The position numbers were made by a program, and so were the translations under genes. A stretch of 64,000 nucleotides of DNA from Mycobacterium scrofulaceum (lineage in GTDB: Bacteria; Actinomycetota; Actinomycetes; Mycobacteriales; Mycobacteriaceae), in NCBI RefSeq assembly GCF_001667885.1, contig NZ_LZJW01000132.1, positions 124,001 through 188,000 of the forward strand, given 5' to 3'. Positions 24,042 to 32,819 of the stretch are shown piece after piece. A model generated the notes under the pieces. It had not been told where the DNA came from. It saw nothing but the letters and a program-made list of their open reading frames with translations, and did no database searches. Within the stretch, counting starts at the first letter, position 1, and each line of letters starts with the position of its first letter.

Positions 24042-25547
24042 TCAGCGCGCCAGAGAGAAGCCGTCCCAGGCAATCCGGCGGTGCGGATGTGGATCGAACT
24101 CGACGCGGCTCTTGCGGTCGAACACCATGACGGCGCGGTCGGCGGTGCTGTAGGTGGGCCAGTCGTCGCCCGGGGCGCCCGTGTGGCTGAACGACCGCCA
24201 GCGCCGTTGCACCTGGTTACTGACCCGAAGGGCGGCGCGCCGGTCGGCGGCGGCGGTCAACAGGGCACCAAATCGGGTGCGATAGACGTCGAAGACGGCC
24301 AGCAGCTCGGTGGCATGGGTGGCGCCCAACCCCGACCAGCGCAGCGTGCGGGGGGCGTAGTCGTACCGGTAGAGGTAGGTGGGCGCGTGGGCACTGTGCG
24401 CCTCGGCAATCTGCCAGGCGGCCGACCCGAAGGCGAAGTCGCCGCCGAGCTGGATGCACGCCGCAGGTGCGGGGTAATCCGGATATGCGGCGGTAATGCG
24501 TTCGCGCGCAGCCGGTTCCGTGTCGGCCAGCAGCTCCTCGATCATGGCTTGATTGGTCGGCAACATTCTCAGGAAGCGGGTGAACAGGCGGCCCTCCTCC
24601 GCGTTGGTGCCGACGATGAGCGGCACCCGGTGCGCCCTGCCATCGCGCATCGCCTCCACCGGATCGGTGGGCACAACGTCGTCGCCGGCCACTGGGCCGA
24701 TCGGAAAGGCGCCCAGCCTGTCCTCCATGCCCTGGTCGATCAGCCGGTGCTGGGCGTTCACCAGTTGCGCCGGGGACGCCTGCATCAGCACCTCGGCGGC
24801 GTTTTGCGGGCGCGCACCCAACAGCTCGGCGAAGCGGATCGCGAATTCCGCCGCGGTCTCGGGCGACCGAACCATGCCCGACGCCGGGCTTTCCGAAATG
24901 GCCCGGGCGAACAGCCCTTCCGCGGCCGGTACCGCCAGCAAAGTCGCGGTGATGTGCGCTCCGGCGCTCTCCCCGAAGATGGTGACGTTGTCCGGGTCGC
25001 CACCGAACGCCGAGATGTTGTCCTTCACCCAGCGCAAGGCCATCACCAGGTCGCGCAGGAACAAGTTGCTGTCGATGGTGATGTTCGGGGTCGAAAGGGA
25101 CGACAGGTCCAGGCATCCCAACGCGCCCAGCCGATAGTTCACCGATACGTACACGCAACCGCGGCGCGCCAATGCGGCGCCGTCGTAAAGCGGCGTGGCC
25201 GAGCTGCCCAGGATGTAGCCGCCACCGTGAATGAAGACCATCACGGGCAGCGGCTCTTCGGCCGGGCCCTCGGGGGTGACGACGTTGAGGGTGAGGCAGT
25301 CCTCCCCCATCGGCTGGTAACGGCCGACACCGAGCATGGTGTAGCGGCGCTGCTGGGGCGCGCAGTTGGCGAAGCCGTGGCAGTGCCGCACACCCGACCA
25401 CGGTTGCGCCGGGCGGGGCGCACGCAGTCGCAGCGATCCGACCGGCGGCCGGGCGTACGGGATGGATCGCCAGCGGTGAACGCCGTCGCGGGTGAAGCCT
25501 TCCACGGTGCCGATGGTCGTGCGTGCGCGGACGGTGCGCTGATGCAT
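24042..25547 (-). CDS. lipT: Carboxylesterase LipT (type B)
   Basis: This 501-residue alpha/beta-hydrolase belongs to the type B carboxylesterase family. It has the oxyanion motif FIHGGGYILGS, the nucleophile elbow FGESAGAHI with Ser, and the hallmark EDCLTLNV near residue 92. Catalytic Glu and His are expected in the C-terminal half, His likely in GLGATHATELLAVF. It should hydrolyse short to medium acyl esters. No signal peptide is present. The position and divergent orientation relative to lppI match Rv2045c-Rv2046. The 79-bp gap before lppI must hold both promoters. Confidence 0.93.
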   Translation of the reverse strand: MHQRTVRARTTIGTVEGFTRDGVHRWRSIPYARPPVGSLRLRAPRPAQPWSGVRHCHGFANCAPQQRRYTMLGVGRYQPMGEDCLTLNVVTPEGPAEEPLPVMVFIHGGGYILGSSATPLYDGAALARRGCVYVSVNYRLGALGCLDLSSLSTPNITIDSNLFLRDLVMALRWVKDNISAFGGDPDNVTIFGESAGAHITATLLAVPAAEGLFARAISESPASGMVRSPETAAEFAIRFAELLGARPQNAAEVLMQASPAQLVNAQHRLIDQGMEDRLGAFPIGPVAGDDVVPTDPVEAMRDGRAHRVPLIVGTNAEEGRLFTRFLRMLPTNQAMIEELLADTEPAARERITAAYPDYPAPAACIQLGGDFAFGSAAWQIAEAHSAHAPTYLYRYDYAPRTLRWSGLGATHATELLAVFDVYRTRFGALLTAAADRRAALRVSNQVQRRWRSFSHTGAPGDDWPTYSTADRAVMVFDRKSRVEFDPHPHRRIAWDGFSLAR

Positions 25548-25626
25548 AACCCGACGTTAGCCGACATGGCGGGCGTAACGCGCGCGCAGCGCCTTATTTG
25601 CGGGCACGGCGGTTTAGCCTGACTGG

Positions 25627-26295
25627 ATGCGGATCGTCGCGCTGCTGGCAGCGTCGTTACTGATCGTCGGCTGCTCTCACACGGTCGGCGGCCAGTCCCA
25701 GCAAACTCAGACGTCGGGAAGCGCCGCCTCCTCCCCGTCCGGGAGCAAACCGCCGGCCCCCTCGGCGGCGCCGGCGGCTGGGGCTTCGATCTCCGACGTA
25801 ATCGCGTGGATAGAAGCCGGCCATCCCGCGGACCCCGGTCGCTATCACAACTCGATTCGCGACGGTGCGACCACGCCGCTCGGCAATGACATCGCGTTCA
25901 CGGCCGTCGCCGGCAAAGCATCCTGTCTCACCGATTCCACCCACACGGGGTCCGCCCTGCTGTGTCTGGTGAGCCTGACGAATCCGCCGCACGCGCCCGC
26001 GACGTCCTACGGCGATTGGCAGGGCGGCTGGGTGACCTTCGACGGGGTAAACCTGCAGGTGGGTGCGTCGCGGGCCGATCCGGGTCCGTTCATCAACGGC
26101 AACGGTGCGGAGCTGGCGAACGGTGATTCGCTGTCGTTCGGCGACGATCGCTGCCGGGCCGATCCGAGCGGGCTGTACTGCGTCAACTACGCCCACCAGT
26201 CCGCCGCGCGGCTGAGTTCCGCGGGCATCGAACCGTTCGGCTGCCTGAAGCCGGCGCCGCCGCCGGACGGCATCGGCACGGCGTTCAGTTGCTAA
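25627..26295 (+). CDS. lppI: Lipoprotein LppI
   Basis: This 222-residue secreted lipoprotein has a short signal peptide MRIVALLAASLLIVGC with lipobox and Cys16. A low-complexity Ser/Pro/Ala/Gln linker (residues 17-52) follows, then a compact domain of about 165 residues with four further cysteines (KASC, LLC, DRC, LYC) that could form disulfides, plus GFC-like C-terminal cysteines. Function is unknown. It is the last gene of the conserved order before the accessory island: in M. tuberculosis lppI is followed by Rv2047c, but here 16 kb intervenes. Confidence 0.9.
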   Translation: MRIVALLAASLLIVGCSHTVGGQSQQTQTSGSAASSPSGSKPPAPSAAPAAGASISDVIAWIEAGHPADPGRYHNSIRDGATTPLGNDIAFTAVAGKASCLTDSTHTGSALLCLVSLTNPPHAPATSYGDWQGGWVTFDGVNLQVGASRADPGPFINGNGAELANGDSLSFGDDRCRADPSGLYCVNYAHQSAARLSSAGIEPFGCLKPAPPPDGIGTAFSC

Positions 26296-26346
26296 TCCCC
26301 TGGGAGGCGATGGCGGCGAACAGCCCGTCGAATCGCAGCTCGTTCG

Positions 26347-27570
26347 TCACCAGCTCACCGGAAGTTCTTTCATGCCGTAGATGTTGGCGTCTTTGAACCT
26401 CAGTTGCTCCGGCGGCACCGCCAGTTTGAGCCCGGGCAAGCGACGGGTCAGCGTGGCGAACGCGACCTGCATCTCGACGCGGGCCAGGTTCGCTCCGATG
26501 CACTGATGCACCCCGTACCCGAAACCCAAGTGTCCGCGGGTGTTTCGGTCTACATCCAAGGTTTCGGGATGGTCGACGAAGTCGGCGTCCCAGTTCCCGG
26601 CGAGCAGGCTCATCATGACGTGCTCCCCCGCGCGGATCAGTTGACCGCCGATCACCAGGTCTTCGGTCGCCACGCGATCGACCTGGCTGTGCACGATGCT
26701 GAGGTAACGCATGAGCTCTTCGACGGTGTTCGCGATGACCGCCGGGTCCTCCGTGCGCCCGAGTCGCTCGAACACTGCGGGATGTTCCAGCAGCGCAACC
26801 GTTCCCAACGAGATCATGTTGGCGGTGGTTTCATGGCCGGCCTGCATCATGATCACGCTGTTCATGGCCGTGGTCGTGTGGTCGAGTTGGCCCGTCGCGA
26901 CGTAGTCGGTGAGCAGGCGGCTGATCAGGTCGTCGCCGGGTTCGCGCGCTTTGCGTTCCACCAACTCCTCGATGTAGGCGTACATGGCCCCGAATGCCTG
27001 GCCCTTTTCCTCATCGGTGGACTTCTGATCAAGCCCCTTCGTGGTGTTGTGCTGGAAAAGGTCGAGATCTTCGGGCGGAACCCCCAGCAGCAGCGCGATC
27101 ACCATGGACGGCACCGGCAAGGCGAATTCGCGCACCAGATCGGCGGGCGGGCCGTGGTCGACCATCCGACCGAGATAGTGGTCGACCATTTCCTGAATGT
27201 GCGGCCGCATCGATTCGCAACGTCGAAAGGTGAAGTTGCTGGTCATCATCCGCCGCAACCGGTGATGCTCGGGATCGTCGATGCGCGCGAACATCACCGC
27301 GACGTTGTTGTCGGCGTCCTTCGGCAGGATCGAGTCCGGGATGGTCTTCGCGGACAACCGCGGATCGACCAGCGCCGTCCTGATGTCCTGGTAGCGGCTC
27401 ACCACCCATACGGGGTTGCCCTGGAAAATCGCCCGCCGCAGTCCGGGCTGGTCGCGCCACTCCGCGAATTCGAGCGGGGCGGCGAGCGGGCAATGCGTCG
27501 GCCGGGGAACGGGCAGCACTGGGAGCTCTGCGTCGGAACGGGATTCGGAAGACTCGAAAGATATTGACAT
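26347..27570 (-). CDS. Cytochrome P450 (first of three in the island)
   Basis: This 407-residue soluble bacterial P450 has the oxygen-activation motif AGHETT at residues 244-249, ExxR at 285-288 and the heme-ligand loop FGYGVHQCIGANLAR with Cys357. Length and motif style resemble CYP105/CYP107-type actinobacterial enzymes. No ferredoxin or reductase gene is adjacent. It is transcribed leftward at the island edge, 118 bp downstream of a DapB-like gene on the same strand. The substrate is unknown. The upstream spacer has an imperfect CTGA-TCAG inverted repeat at 27582-27596. Confidence 0.93.
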   Translation of the reverse strand: MSISFESSESRSDAELPVLPVPRPTHCPLAAPLEFAEWRDQPGLRRAIFQGNPVWVVSRYQDIRTALVDPRLSAKTIPDSILPKDADNNVAVMFARIDDPEHHRLRRMMTSNFTFRRCESMRPHIQEMVDHYLGRMVDHGPPADLVREFALPVPSMVIALLLGVPPEDLDLFQHNTTKGLDQKSTDEEKGQAFGAMYAYIEELVERKAREPGDDLISRLLTDYVATGQLDHTTTAMNSVIMMQAGHETTANMISLGTVALLEHPAVFERLGRTEDPAVIANTVEELMRYLSIVHSQVDRVATEDLVIGGQLIRAGEHVMMSLLAGNWDADFVDHPETLDVDRNTRGHLGFGYGVHQCIGANLARVEMQVAFATLTRRLPGLKLAVPPEQLRFKDANIYGMKELPVSW

Positions 27571-27688
27571 GGACCATGTTTCTGATTAAGTGTCAGCTGT
27601 CTGTCAGTTGTAGAGCGTAAAGCCGCGGGCGGCGCCGGTGATCGGAAAGCGTTTACCGGCAACGCCTCCCGGATGCTCGGTCATCCGG

Positions 27689-28771
27689 CTACCGCTCGGT
27701 CCACATCAGGCCGCGCATCGCCGAGGACAGCGGGATGTCCTCCACGGCGATCAGCCCTTGGGGCGCTCGGCATACCCAGTCGATCGCGTTGACGACACGC
27801 GCGGCGGTCGAGATGCAGCCCGCGTCGGTGGAATCCAGCACAGGGTGGGAAACGTGGGTGTTGATCTCCACTCGGGGCTCGCCCGCGACCACGACGCGGT
27901 GGACTCCGGTGTGCCCCTCAGGGGGGAACTCCCAGTCCGGCGCGGCGGCCTGGGTGAGCCTGGTGACATGCTCGAGCGTGATGACCGGCTTTCCGTCGCG
28001 CACTCCCTCGGTGGCGAAACGGACCGCCGCCATCTGCCCCGGTTCCACAGTCATCATCGTGCATTCGATTCGTTCCGGGGTATACCACGGTTCGACGCGC
28101 TGGCGTACGTCGTCCAGTTTGATGTCGAGGTTTTCCGCCAGACTGCGAACCTGACCGCCCCACATCGACACGATCACTCCCGGCAGGAACATCATCGGCG
28201 AATCGTCGTCTTCGGTCGTTCCGAATCCCATTGCGGCACCCGTAAATTCGGCATCGTCATAATTTCCGTAGTCGAAGATCTCCTGCACGGTGATCGACTC
28301 GACCCGTGTCGTGAGGCTGACAGCCGCATGGACCAGCGTGTCGCCGGAGAATCCCGGGTCGATACCGTTGACGTAGAGCGACGAGTTGCCGGCCGCGCAG
28401 GCACGCTCCAAAGGTTCGCGCAACCAGTCGTCCGCATGGCGGGGCGTCACCAACCAGACCATCGAGGTACCGACGACGTTGATGCCCGCCGCAAGGAACT
28501 TGGCCATCTGTTCGATGGCTTCCATCGGCCGGGTCTCGCCCTGAGAGGTGTACACCACACAGTCGGCGCCGAGCGCCACGAGGGCGTCGATGTCGTCGGT
28601 GGCGATGATCCCGGTCGGTTCGTCCAGCCCACACAGCCGCGCCGCGTCCTGCCCGACCTTCCCGGCGCTCGCGGCATGCACACCGACCAGCTCGAGATCC
28701 GGCCTGCCGATGATGGCCCGCAACGAGTGCCGGCCGACGTTCCCGGTGGAGAATTGGATGACTCTGCGCAC
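27689..28771 (-). CDS. DapB-like NAD(P)-dependent dehydrogenase (amine dehydrogenase family), copy A
   Basis: This 360-residue protein has an N-terminal Rossmann domain of the dihydrodipicolinate reductase type (VIQFSTGNVGRHSLRAI, nucleotide site), an acidic second strand (GVHAASAGKVGQDAARLCG) and the family NVVGTSMVW segment. It resembles 2,4-diaminopentanoate dehydrogenase-like proteins that are common but uncharacterised in mycobacteria. The C-terminal domain would hold substrate. It lies 62 bp after the SDR gene and shares its direction, so it is probably in one transcript with it. Two paralogues occur in this island. Confidence 0.78.
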   Translation of the reverse strand: MRRVIQFSTGNVGRHSLRAIIGRPDLELVGVHAASAGKVGQDAARLCGLDEPTGIIATDDIDALVALGADCVVYTSQGETRPMEAIEQMAKFLAAGINVVGTSMVWLVTPRHADDWLREPLERACAAGNSSLYVNGIDPGFSGDTLVHAAVSLTTRVESITVQEIFDYGNYDDAEFTGAAMGFGTTEDDDSPMMFLPGVIVSMWGGQVRSLAENLDIKLDDVRQRVEPWYTPERIECTMMTVEPGQMAAVRFATEGVRDGKPVITLEHVTRLTQAAAPDWEFPPEGHTGVHRVVVAGEPRVEINTHVSHPVLDSTDAGCISTAARVVNAIDWVCRAPQGLIAVEDIPLSSAMRGLMWTER

Positions 28772-28833
28772 GGTGCCTTAATCCTTCCAGCGGTGCCGAC
28801 GCCCCATCATGACGCGTTCGATCGCAACGCCGG

Positions 28834-29622
28834 TCAGTAATCGGGAATCGGCAAGGGTGAATTGTTCGAGTCGATGCCGCCGTCGACGTGAAAGATCGCG
28901 TTCGTCGCATAACAATCGCGCGTGCACAGATACACCGAAAGGCGTCCGAGGTCCTCGACGTCGCCCAACCTGTGTAGCGGTGTGGCCTCTTGCATCTTCT
29001 CCAGCGAGCCTGGCATCAGGTCCAGGCTGCCCTTCAGGCCGTCGGTGGCGAACGAACCGAGGGCGATCGCATTGACGCGAATCTTCGGGGCGAGCTCCTG
29101 CGCCATGGCGCGGGTTAGCGCTTCGAGGCCCCCCTTCGCAACGCAGTACGCGGTCAGCGCCCGGATGCCGAAGCGCGCCGAGCCCGACGAGATGTTGATG
29201 ATGGAACCGCGTCCGGCACTGAGCATGTGCGGCGCCGCGAGCTGGCTCATGATGAAGGCCGACGTCACACACCAGTCGAAGGTGTGCCGGAAGTCCTCAT
29301 CGGTGATGTCGAGAAATCTCGCGTACGTGGAGCCGCCGACGTTGTTGACGAGAATGTCGATGCGGCCGAAACGCTCCATGGCGGTGCCGACGACCCGTTC
29401 CCCGTCAGGGCGACTCATCGCGTCGGCGACCAGAGCCAGCCCCTTGCCTCCGGCGGCTTCGATACCCTCAATCGTGCCAACGATATCCGCCTCGGTGCGC
29501 GCCGTGCCCACGACCGTGGCGCCGGCCTCCGCCAACACCCGGGCGATGCCCGCCCCGACGCCCTTCCCGGCACCGGTGACGATCGCCACCTGCCCGTCCA
29601 ACCGGAATTGCTCCAATGCCAT
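28834..29622 (-). CDS. SDR-family oxidoreductase
   Basis: This 262-residue classical short-chain dehydrogenase has the cofactor motif TGAGKGVGAG (residues 16-25), NNVGG, the catalytic Ser in IINISSGSARFG, and the YCVAKGG Tyr-Lys pair. It ends in the usual DGGID segment. Thr-Ala-Arg-Thr after strand 2 (VVGTARTEADI) suggests NADP(H) preference. It probably oxidises or reduces an alcohol/ketone made by the P450s or the membrane enzyme nearby. It starts beside an intergenic operator-promoter (29662-29690) and leads the leftward genes. Confidence 0.9.
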   Translation of the reverse strand: MALEQFRLDGQVAIVTGAGKGVGAGIARVLAEAGATVVGTARTEADIVGTIEGIEAAGGKGLALVADAMSRPDGERVVGTAMERFGRIDILVNNVGGSTYARFLDITDEDFRHTFDWCVTSAFIMSQLAAPHMLSAGRGSIINISSGSARFGIRALTAYCVAKGGLEALTRAMAQELAPKIRVNAIALGSFATDGLKGSLDLMPGSLEKMQEATPLHRLGDVEDLGRLSVYLCTRDCYATNAIFHVDGGIDSNNSPLPIPDY

Positions 29623-29661
29623 GCTGGGCTCCTTCGGCGCCGGGTCACAGGTGCGCAGTTC

Positions 29662-29690
29662 AATCTATGAATCCTGCTGACTAAAGTCAA
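29662..29690 (-). promoter_or_regulatory. Candidate promoter with overlapping TetR-type operator for the SDR gene
   Basis: On the minus strand, TTGACT (29690-29685) and TAGATT (29667-29662) are separated by exactly 17 bp, a good -35/-10 pair, 40 bp before the SDR start. The -35 lies inside the inverted repeat CTGAC-TAAA-GTCAA (29677-29690). Two more copies of CTGAC-N4-GTCAG lie at 31697 and 31846, so the same repressor probably controls all three. The neighbouring TetR gene is the obvious candidate. Confidence 0.6.
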
Positions 29691-29834
29691 TTACTTTGCG
29701 GGCCCGGAATTGGATGCGTGCGCGTGTGACCAGATAATGACTAACTAATACAAGCCTTTTTGAGCGGAACACGGCATACTGGTCAGGGGCGCCGTGAACT
29801 CATGCATGAGTCAGGTCAACGGGTAAGGATCGAA

Positions 29835-30434
29835 ATGGCTGTCACAGACCGGTTGTCGGCGCGAGAGGCAAAGCGCCTGCAGACGAGGGAGCGTTTGATG
29901 GGCGCCGCGATCGCCGAGTTCGCCCGCGCCGGCATGGCCGAGGCCGACGTGAGCGCCATCGTGGCCGCCGCCGGAGTTGCACATGGGACGTTCTTCTTTC
30001 ACTTCCCCACCAAGGAGCACGTGCTGCTGGAGCTGGAGCGCCGGGAAGAGGACCGCATCGCCAAGCAGTTCGCACAATTCTTGAAGACCAAGCACGACCT
30101 CGCGTCCGCACTGAACGAGGCGGTCCGCCTCGTGATCGGACTGGAACGCCGGCTTGGCGATCTGCTCTTCAACGACTTTCTGGCGCTGCATTTCTCCCAA
30201 ACTCGTCCGCCTACTGAAGACGGTAGGGATCATCCCTTGATCGTCTTGGTCGCCCAGGAGATCGCGCAGGCACAAGAACGCGGCGAGGTCGACCCCGACG
30301 TCAGCCCCATGAACAGTGCGGTGTTCTTCTTGCTCGGCCTCTACTCCCTGTTGATCACGACCAATCATTGGCCGACGGGCCGCGCATTGTTGGAAGATTA
30401 CGTCGCGTGGGCGTTACGGAGCATGCGACCCTGA
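29835..30434 (+). CDS. TetR-family transcriptional regulator (likely island regulator)
   Basis: This 199-residue protein has an N-terminal helix-turn-helix: TRERLMGAAIAEFARAGMAEADVSAIVAAAGVAHGTFFFHFPTKEHVLLEL. A helical ligand domain follows. The chosen ATG gives MAVTDRLSAREAKRL; in-frame starts further upstream (29760, 29802) are possible. It is divergent from the SDR gene and convergent with the DapB-like copy B (4 bp between stops). The three CTGAC inverted repeats in the flanking intergenic regions are its probable targets, linking SDR, DapB-like B and the membrane operon. Confidence 0.88.
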   Translation: MAVTDRLSAREAKRLQTRERLMGAAIAEFARAGMAEADVSAIVAAAGVAHGTFFFHFPTKEHVLLELERREEDRIAKQFAQFLKTKHDLASALNEAVRLVIGLERRLGDLLFNDFLALHFSQTRPPTEDGRDHPLIVLVAQEIAQAQERGEVDPDVSPMNSAVFFLLGLYSLLITTNHWPTGRALLEDYVAWALRSMRP

Positions 30435-30438
30435 CCCG

Positions 30439-31566
30439 TCAGGGCCGGATCACCCCGCGTAGTGGCATCAGCCCAAGTTCGTTGTGGGACATGAAACCCG
30501 GCGGGGCATCGCAGACGGCGGGAATGGCGTTCGCCGGGCCCATCGCGGTCCAGGTATACCCGGGCAGCGCATAGCCGCCGTCCGGGTCCTGCGCCCCTTG
30601 CAAGATCAGCTCCGTGGACGAGTCACCCTCAATCACGATGCGGTAATGGTAGTGTTGCGGCCAATCCTCTTGGGGCTCAATGGCATCGTAGGTATCCATT
30701 GTGTAGATCTCGTGGAACACGACGAGGGGCCGCCCCTCCACCCACGCCGTCCACTTGTGATGCTGGCGGGCAACGGTGCCCGCCTTGATCACTCCCCTGA
30801 AGCCGGGCATGTCGCTGGTTTCCCCGCCCTCGAAGGGAATGTCGCGCGTCGCGACACCGAGTTCAACCTCCGTGGTGTACCTTTCGACCGTCTTGCCCAG
30901 ATTCTCGACGATCATCGCCATCGACTGTGCGAACAGCGGCCAGGCTTGCCCCAGCAGGTTCGGGCCGTCCTCGAAGCCGGCGGGATCGCTCCCCATGCCC
31001 ATTTCGAACAGGTACTTCAGGGTGTCCCTGCCGAAATTCACCACTTCGTAGATATGGATGGTGTCGATCTGGCTCACGATCCGCGCCAGTGTCAGGACAA
31101 GGAGGTCGCCCGCGAAACCGGGATTGACACCACCCGCGTGGAACGAGGTACCGCCCTCTAGGCAGGCGGCGTGGATCTTGTCGATGTCCGCCCGGCTGTG
31201 CTCGGTGCGATACCACCACGCGCCGCCCGACGCGACCACGTTCTTGCCGCCGCGCAGCAGGCGGCACACCTCGTCGGGATCGGACCACAGCGGCGCATAG
31301 AACACACAGTCGGCCTCCAGCGCCTCGATGGCCGCCTTGTCGTCGGTGGCCAGCACCCCGGTAGGTGGCTTGCCGCAGAGCTCGCCGGCGTCTTTCCCGA
31401 CCTTCTCCGGCCGATTGCAGAGCACCCCGACCAGTTCGTAGGCAGGGTTATGGGCGAAATGGCGGAGCGCCACCGTCCCGACATTGCCGACGCCCCATTG
31501 GATTACGCGATACTTCCGCTCGGCCGATGACTGTCGAGCCCCGGCGTCCTCCCGGGTGAGCGTCAT
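30439..31566 (-). CDS. DapB-like NAD(P)-dependent dehydrogenase (amine dehydrogenase family), copy B
   Basis: This 375-residue paralogue of copies A and C has the Rossmann motif VIQWGVGNVGTVALRHF, then LVGVLCNRPEKVGKDAGELCG, the NVVASGGAWW segment and GGVNPGFAGDLL (the NPGF motif is shared by all three copies). It begins at the ATG after GGAGTAGCA. The start is separated from the divergent membrane operon by 345 bp that carry two operator-like repeats. A role in oxidation or imine/ketone reduction within the island pathway is inferred, not shown. Confidence 0.78.
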   Translation of the reverse strand: MTLTREDAGARQSSAERKYRVIQWGVGNVGTVALRHFAHNPAYELVGVLCNRPEKVGKDAGELCGKPPTGVLATDDKAAIEALEADCVFYAPLWSDPDEVCRLLRGGKNVVASGGAWWYRTEHSRADIDKIHAACLEGGTSFHAGGVNPGFAGDLLVLTLARIVSQIDTIHIYEVVNFGRDTLKYLFEMGMGSDPAGFEDGPNLLGQAWPLFAQSMAMIVENLGKTVERYTTEVELGVATRDIPFEGGETSDMPGFRGVIKAGTVARQHHKWTAWVEGRPLVVFHEIYTMDTYDAIEPQEDWPQHYHYRIVIEGDSSTELILQGAQDPDGGYALPGYTWTAMGPANAIPAVCDAPPGFMSHNELGLMPLRGVIRP

Positions 31567-31696
31567 TGCTACTCCTTTGCATGCACCGATGGCGCGATGA
31601 GCAGGCGTGGCCTCGCCGACGGCGCACCTGGCTTGGACGGCGGAGGCGCGCGCTGAGCGTAGGCACCGGCCGATCGGTGTGTCAACGACTAGCGTC

Positions 31697-31710
31697 CTGA
31701 CTCGCGTCAG
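31697..31710. promoter_or_regulatory. Inverted repeat CTGAC-TCGC-GTCAG, operator candidate
   Basis: This perfect 5-bp-arm palindrome with a 4-bp spacer has the same arms as the sites at 29677 and 31846. It lies 131 bp upstream of DapB-like copy B (leftward). No matching -35/-10 pair for that gene was obvious around it. Confidence 0.55.
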
Positions 31711-31845
31711 TTTCATGACCCGCTAGGCCCTGACCGATACCCGTCCACTGCTCTCATGGGTCGAATTATTCGGATCTGTTGCTTCTTTTCGCGACCGGGA
31801 CCTGTGCGCTTTGACCGCTCGCGGAGACCATGTCGCGTACTTATG

Positions 31846-31870
31846 CTGACTACAGTCAGCCTGTTATAGT
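31846..31870 (+). promoter_or_regulatory. Promoter/operator for the membrane-enzyme operon
   Basis: The inverted repeat CTGAC-TACA-GTCAG (31846-31859) is extended by one base pair (G..C) on each side. It sits immediately upstream of a -10-like TATAGT (31865-31870), between it and the expected -35. The operon's GTG start is 41 bp downstream of the -10. This is the classical position for a TetR repressor site. The -35 itself is weak. Confidence 0.55.
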
Positions 31871-31911
31871 GCAGACGCCGATCCAATCAGCGTCGATGAC
31901 GGGGAGGGTAC

Positions 31912-32631
31912 GTGAATCCGCCGAAGTTGGACCAGCGCGGCCGCTCCACCGACCATGCGTCCGGTCTGACCATTGACGAGCACATGGAACGGTCGCAACT
32001 GGCGCAGCGTCGAGCCGACAAATGGCTCATCTCCGGCAGTCTCCTGATCGGTACCGCGGCGCTCGGGGTCTTCGGGTTGCCGCTGTTTCTCTGGGGAGTC
32101 CGATTGCTGCGCCGGGCTCAGCGAGATGGCCTCTCGGTGCGGCCGATGTTGGTCACGTTGCTCGGCTATCTGGTCATCATCGACGCCGCCATCAACACCG
32201 TCGGGTGGGCGCTCGACCTGGTCGCGAACCACACGCTGCTGGCCCGCGTGCTGCTCAACGGCTGGGGCAACATGTTCGATGCCGGATATTTCTGGCACTA
32301 CAACGAGCTGTGGGTCGGGGGGGCCGCCGGTCCGGGCGAAAAGGCCTGGGAGGTAGGGCTCATCCTGACCGTGTTCACGATGCGCATCGCCGCCGCCATC
32401 GGGTTCCTGCAGATGAAACGCTGGGGCCACCAGTGGATGGTCGTCACCTGCTGGATGGGCGTGGTGATCTGGATCGGCTACGTCTTCAACATGACCATGT
32501 TCGCCGACGTCCGCTTCGCCGGTGTCGTGCTGCCCGTCGTCGGCTGGTGGCTCTACGACATCTTCTACATCACCCCGTTCCTTGCCATCCCGTATCTACA
32601 CACCGTCAACCGAGAACTCTTCTCCGACTGA
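31912..32631 (+). CDS. Uncharacterised five-helix membrane protein A (MemA)
   Basis: This 239-residue polytopic protein belongs to no family I recognise. A cytosolic N terminus of about 38 residues precedes predicted helices near 39-61, 80-102, 147-167, 174-196 and 203-229. Many polar residues sit in or between helices: Asp91, Asp102, His107, Asp123, His129, Glu132, His173, Asp199, Asp216 and His230. The loop NMFDAGYFWHYNELW (121-134) and RWGHQWMVVTCW (170-181) are unchanged in the paralogue at 35285. Such D/H/E conservation is what a metal site needs. It starts with GTG after GGGGAGGG and leads the operon with the MoxR and VWA genes. Best guess: subunit of a membrane metalloenzyme. Confidence 0.75.
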   Translation: MNPPKLDQRGRSTDHASGLTIDEHMERSQLAQRRADKWLISGSLLIGTAALGVFGLPLFLWGVRLLRRAQRDGLSVRPMLVTLLGYLVIIDAAINTVGWALDLVANHTLLARVLLNGWGNMFDAGYFWHYNELWVGGAAGPGEKAWEVGLILTVFTMRIAAAIGFLQMKRWGHQWMVVTCWMGVVIWIGYVFNMTMFADVRFAGVVLPVVGWWLYDIFYITPFLAIPYLHTVNRELFSD

Positions 32632-32681
32632 TCGGAAGCTCGGCATGCACCGGCTGACGATGTCACCAAGGAGGTCCAATC

Positions 32682-32786
32682 GTGGCTTATCTGTGGGAGA
32701 TCCTGCGCTATGTCGCCGCGTGGGGCGGCACCGGACTGATCATCTGGTTCTGGTATTGGCTGTTCTCCAACATCGGCACATTCTGA
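32682..32786 (+). CDS. 34-residue single-helix mini-protein (aromatic-rich)
   Basis: The GTG start follows a near-perfect ribosome binding site (AAGGAGG, 32668-32674). The product starts MAYLWEILRYVAAWGG, and GTGLIIWFWYWLFSNIGTF completes it. One transmembrane helix spans most of the peptide, with five Trp. It lies 50 bp after membrane protein A and 33 bp before the VWA gene, all in one direction. Length, ribosome binding site and position resemble small structural subunits of respiratory or oxygenase complexes. It is too short for most gene finders. Confidence 0.65.
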   Translation: MAYLWEILRYVAAWGGTGLIIWFWYWLFSNIGTF

Positions 32787-32819
32787 GCGCTGTGGACCGC
32801 CGAAACTCGGATCGGGCCA

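Larger units (their letters stand above)
31567..31911. other. 345-bp divergent intergenic region
   Basis: I see no gene here. It separates DapB-like copy B from the membrane-protein operon. It holds two CTGAC-N4-GTCAG repeats (31697-31710 and 31846-31859) and a -10 for the rightward operon. The remaining sequence is unremarkable. Confidence 0.7.

Noticed and set aside
27582..27596. CTGATTAAGTGTCAG as a fourth operator of the CTGAC family
   Set aside because: The spacing and one arm base differ from the other three sites. It is kept only as a remark in the P450 entry.
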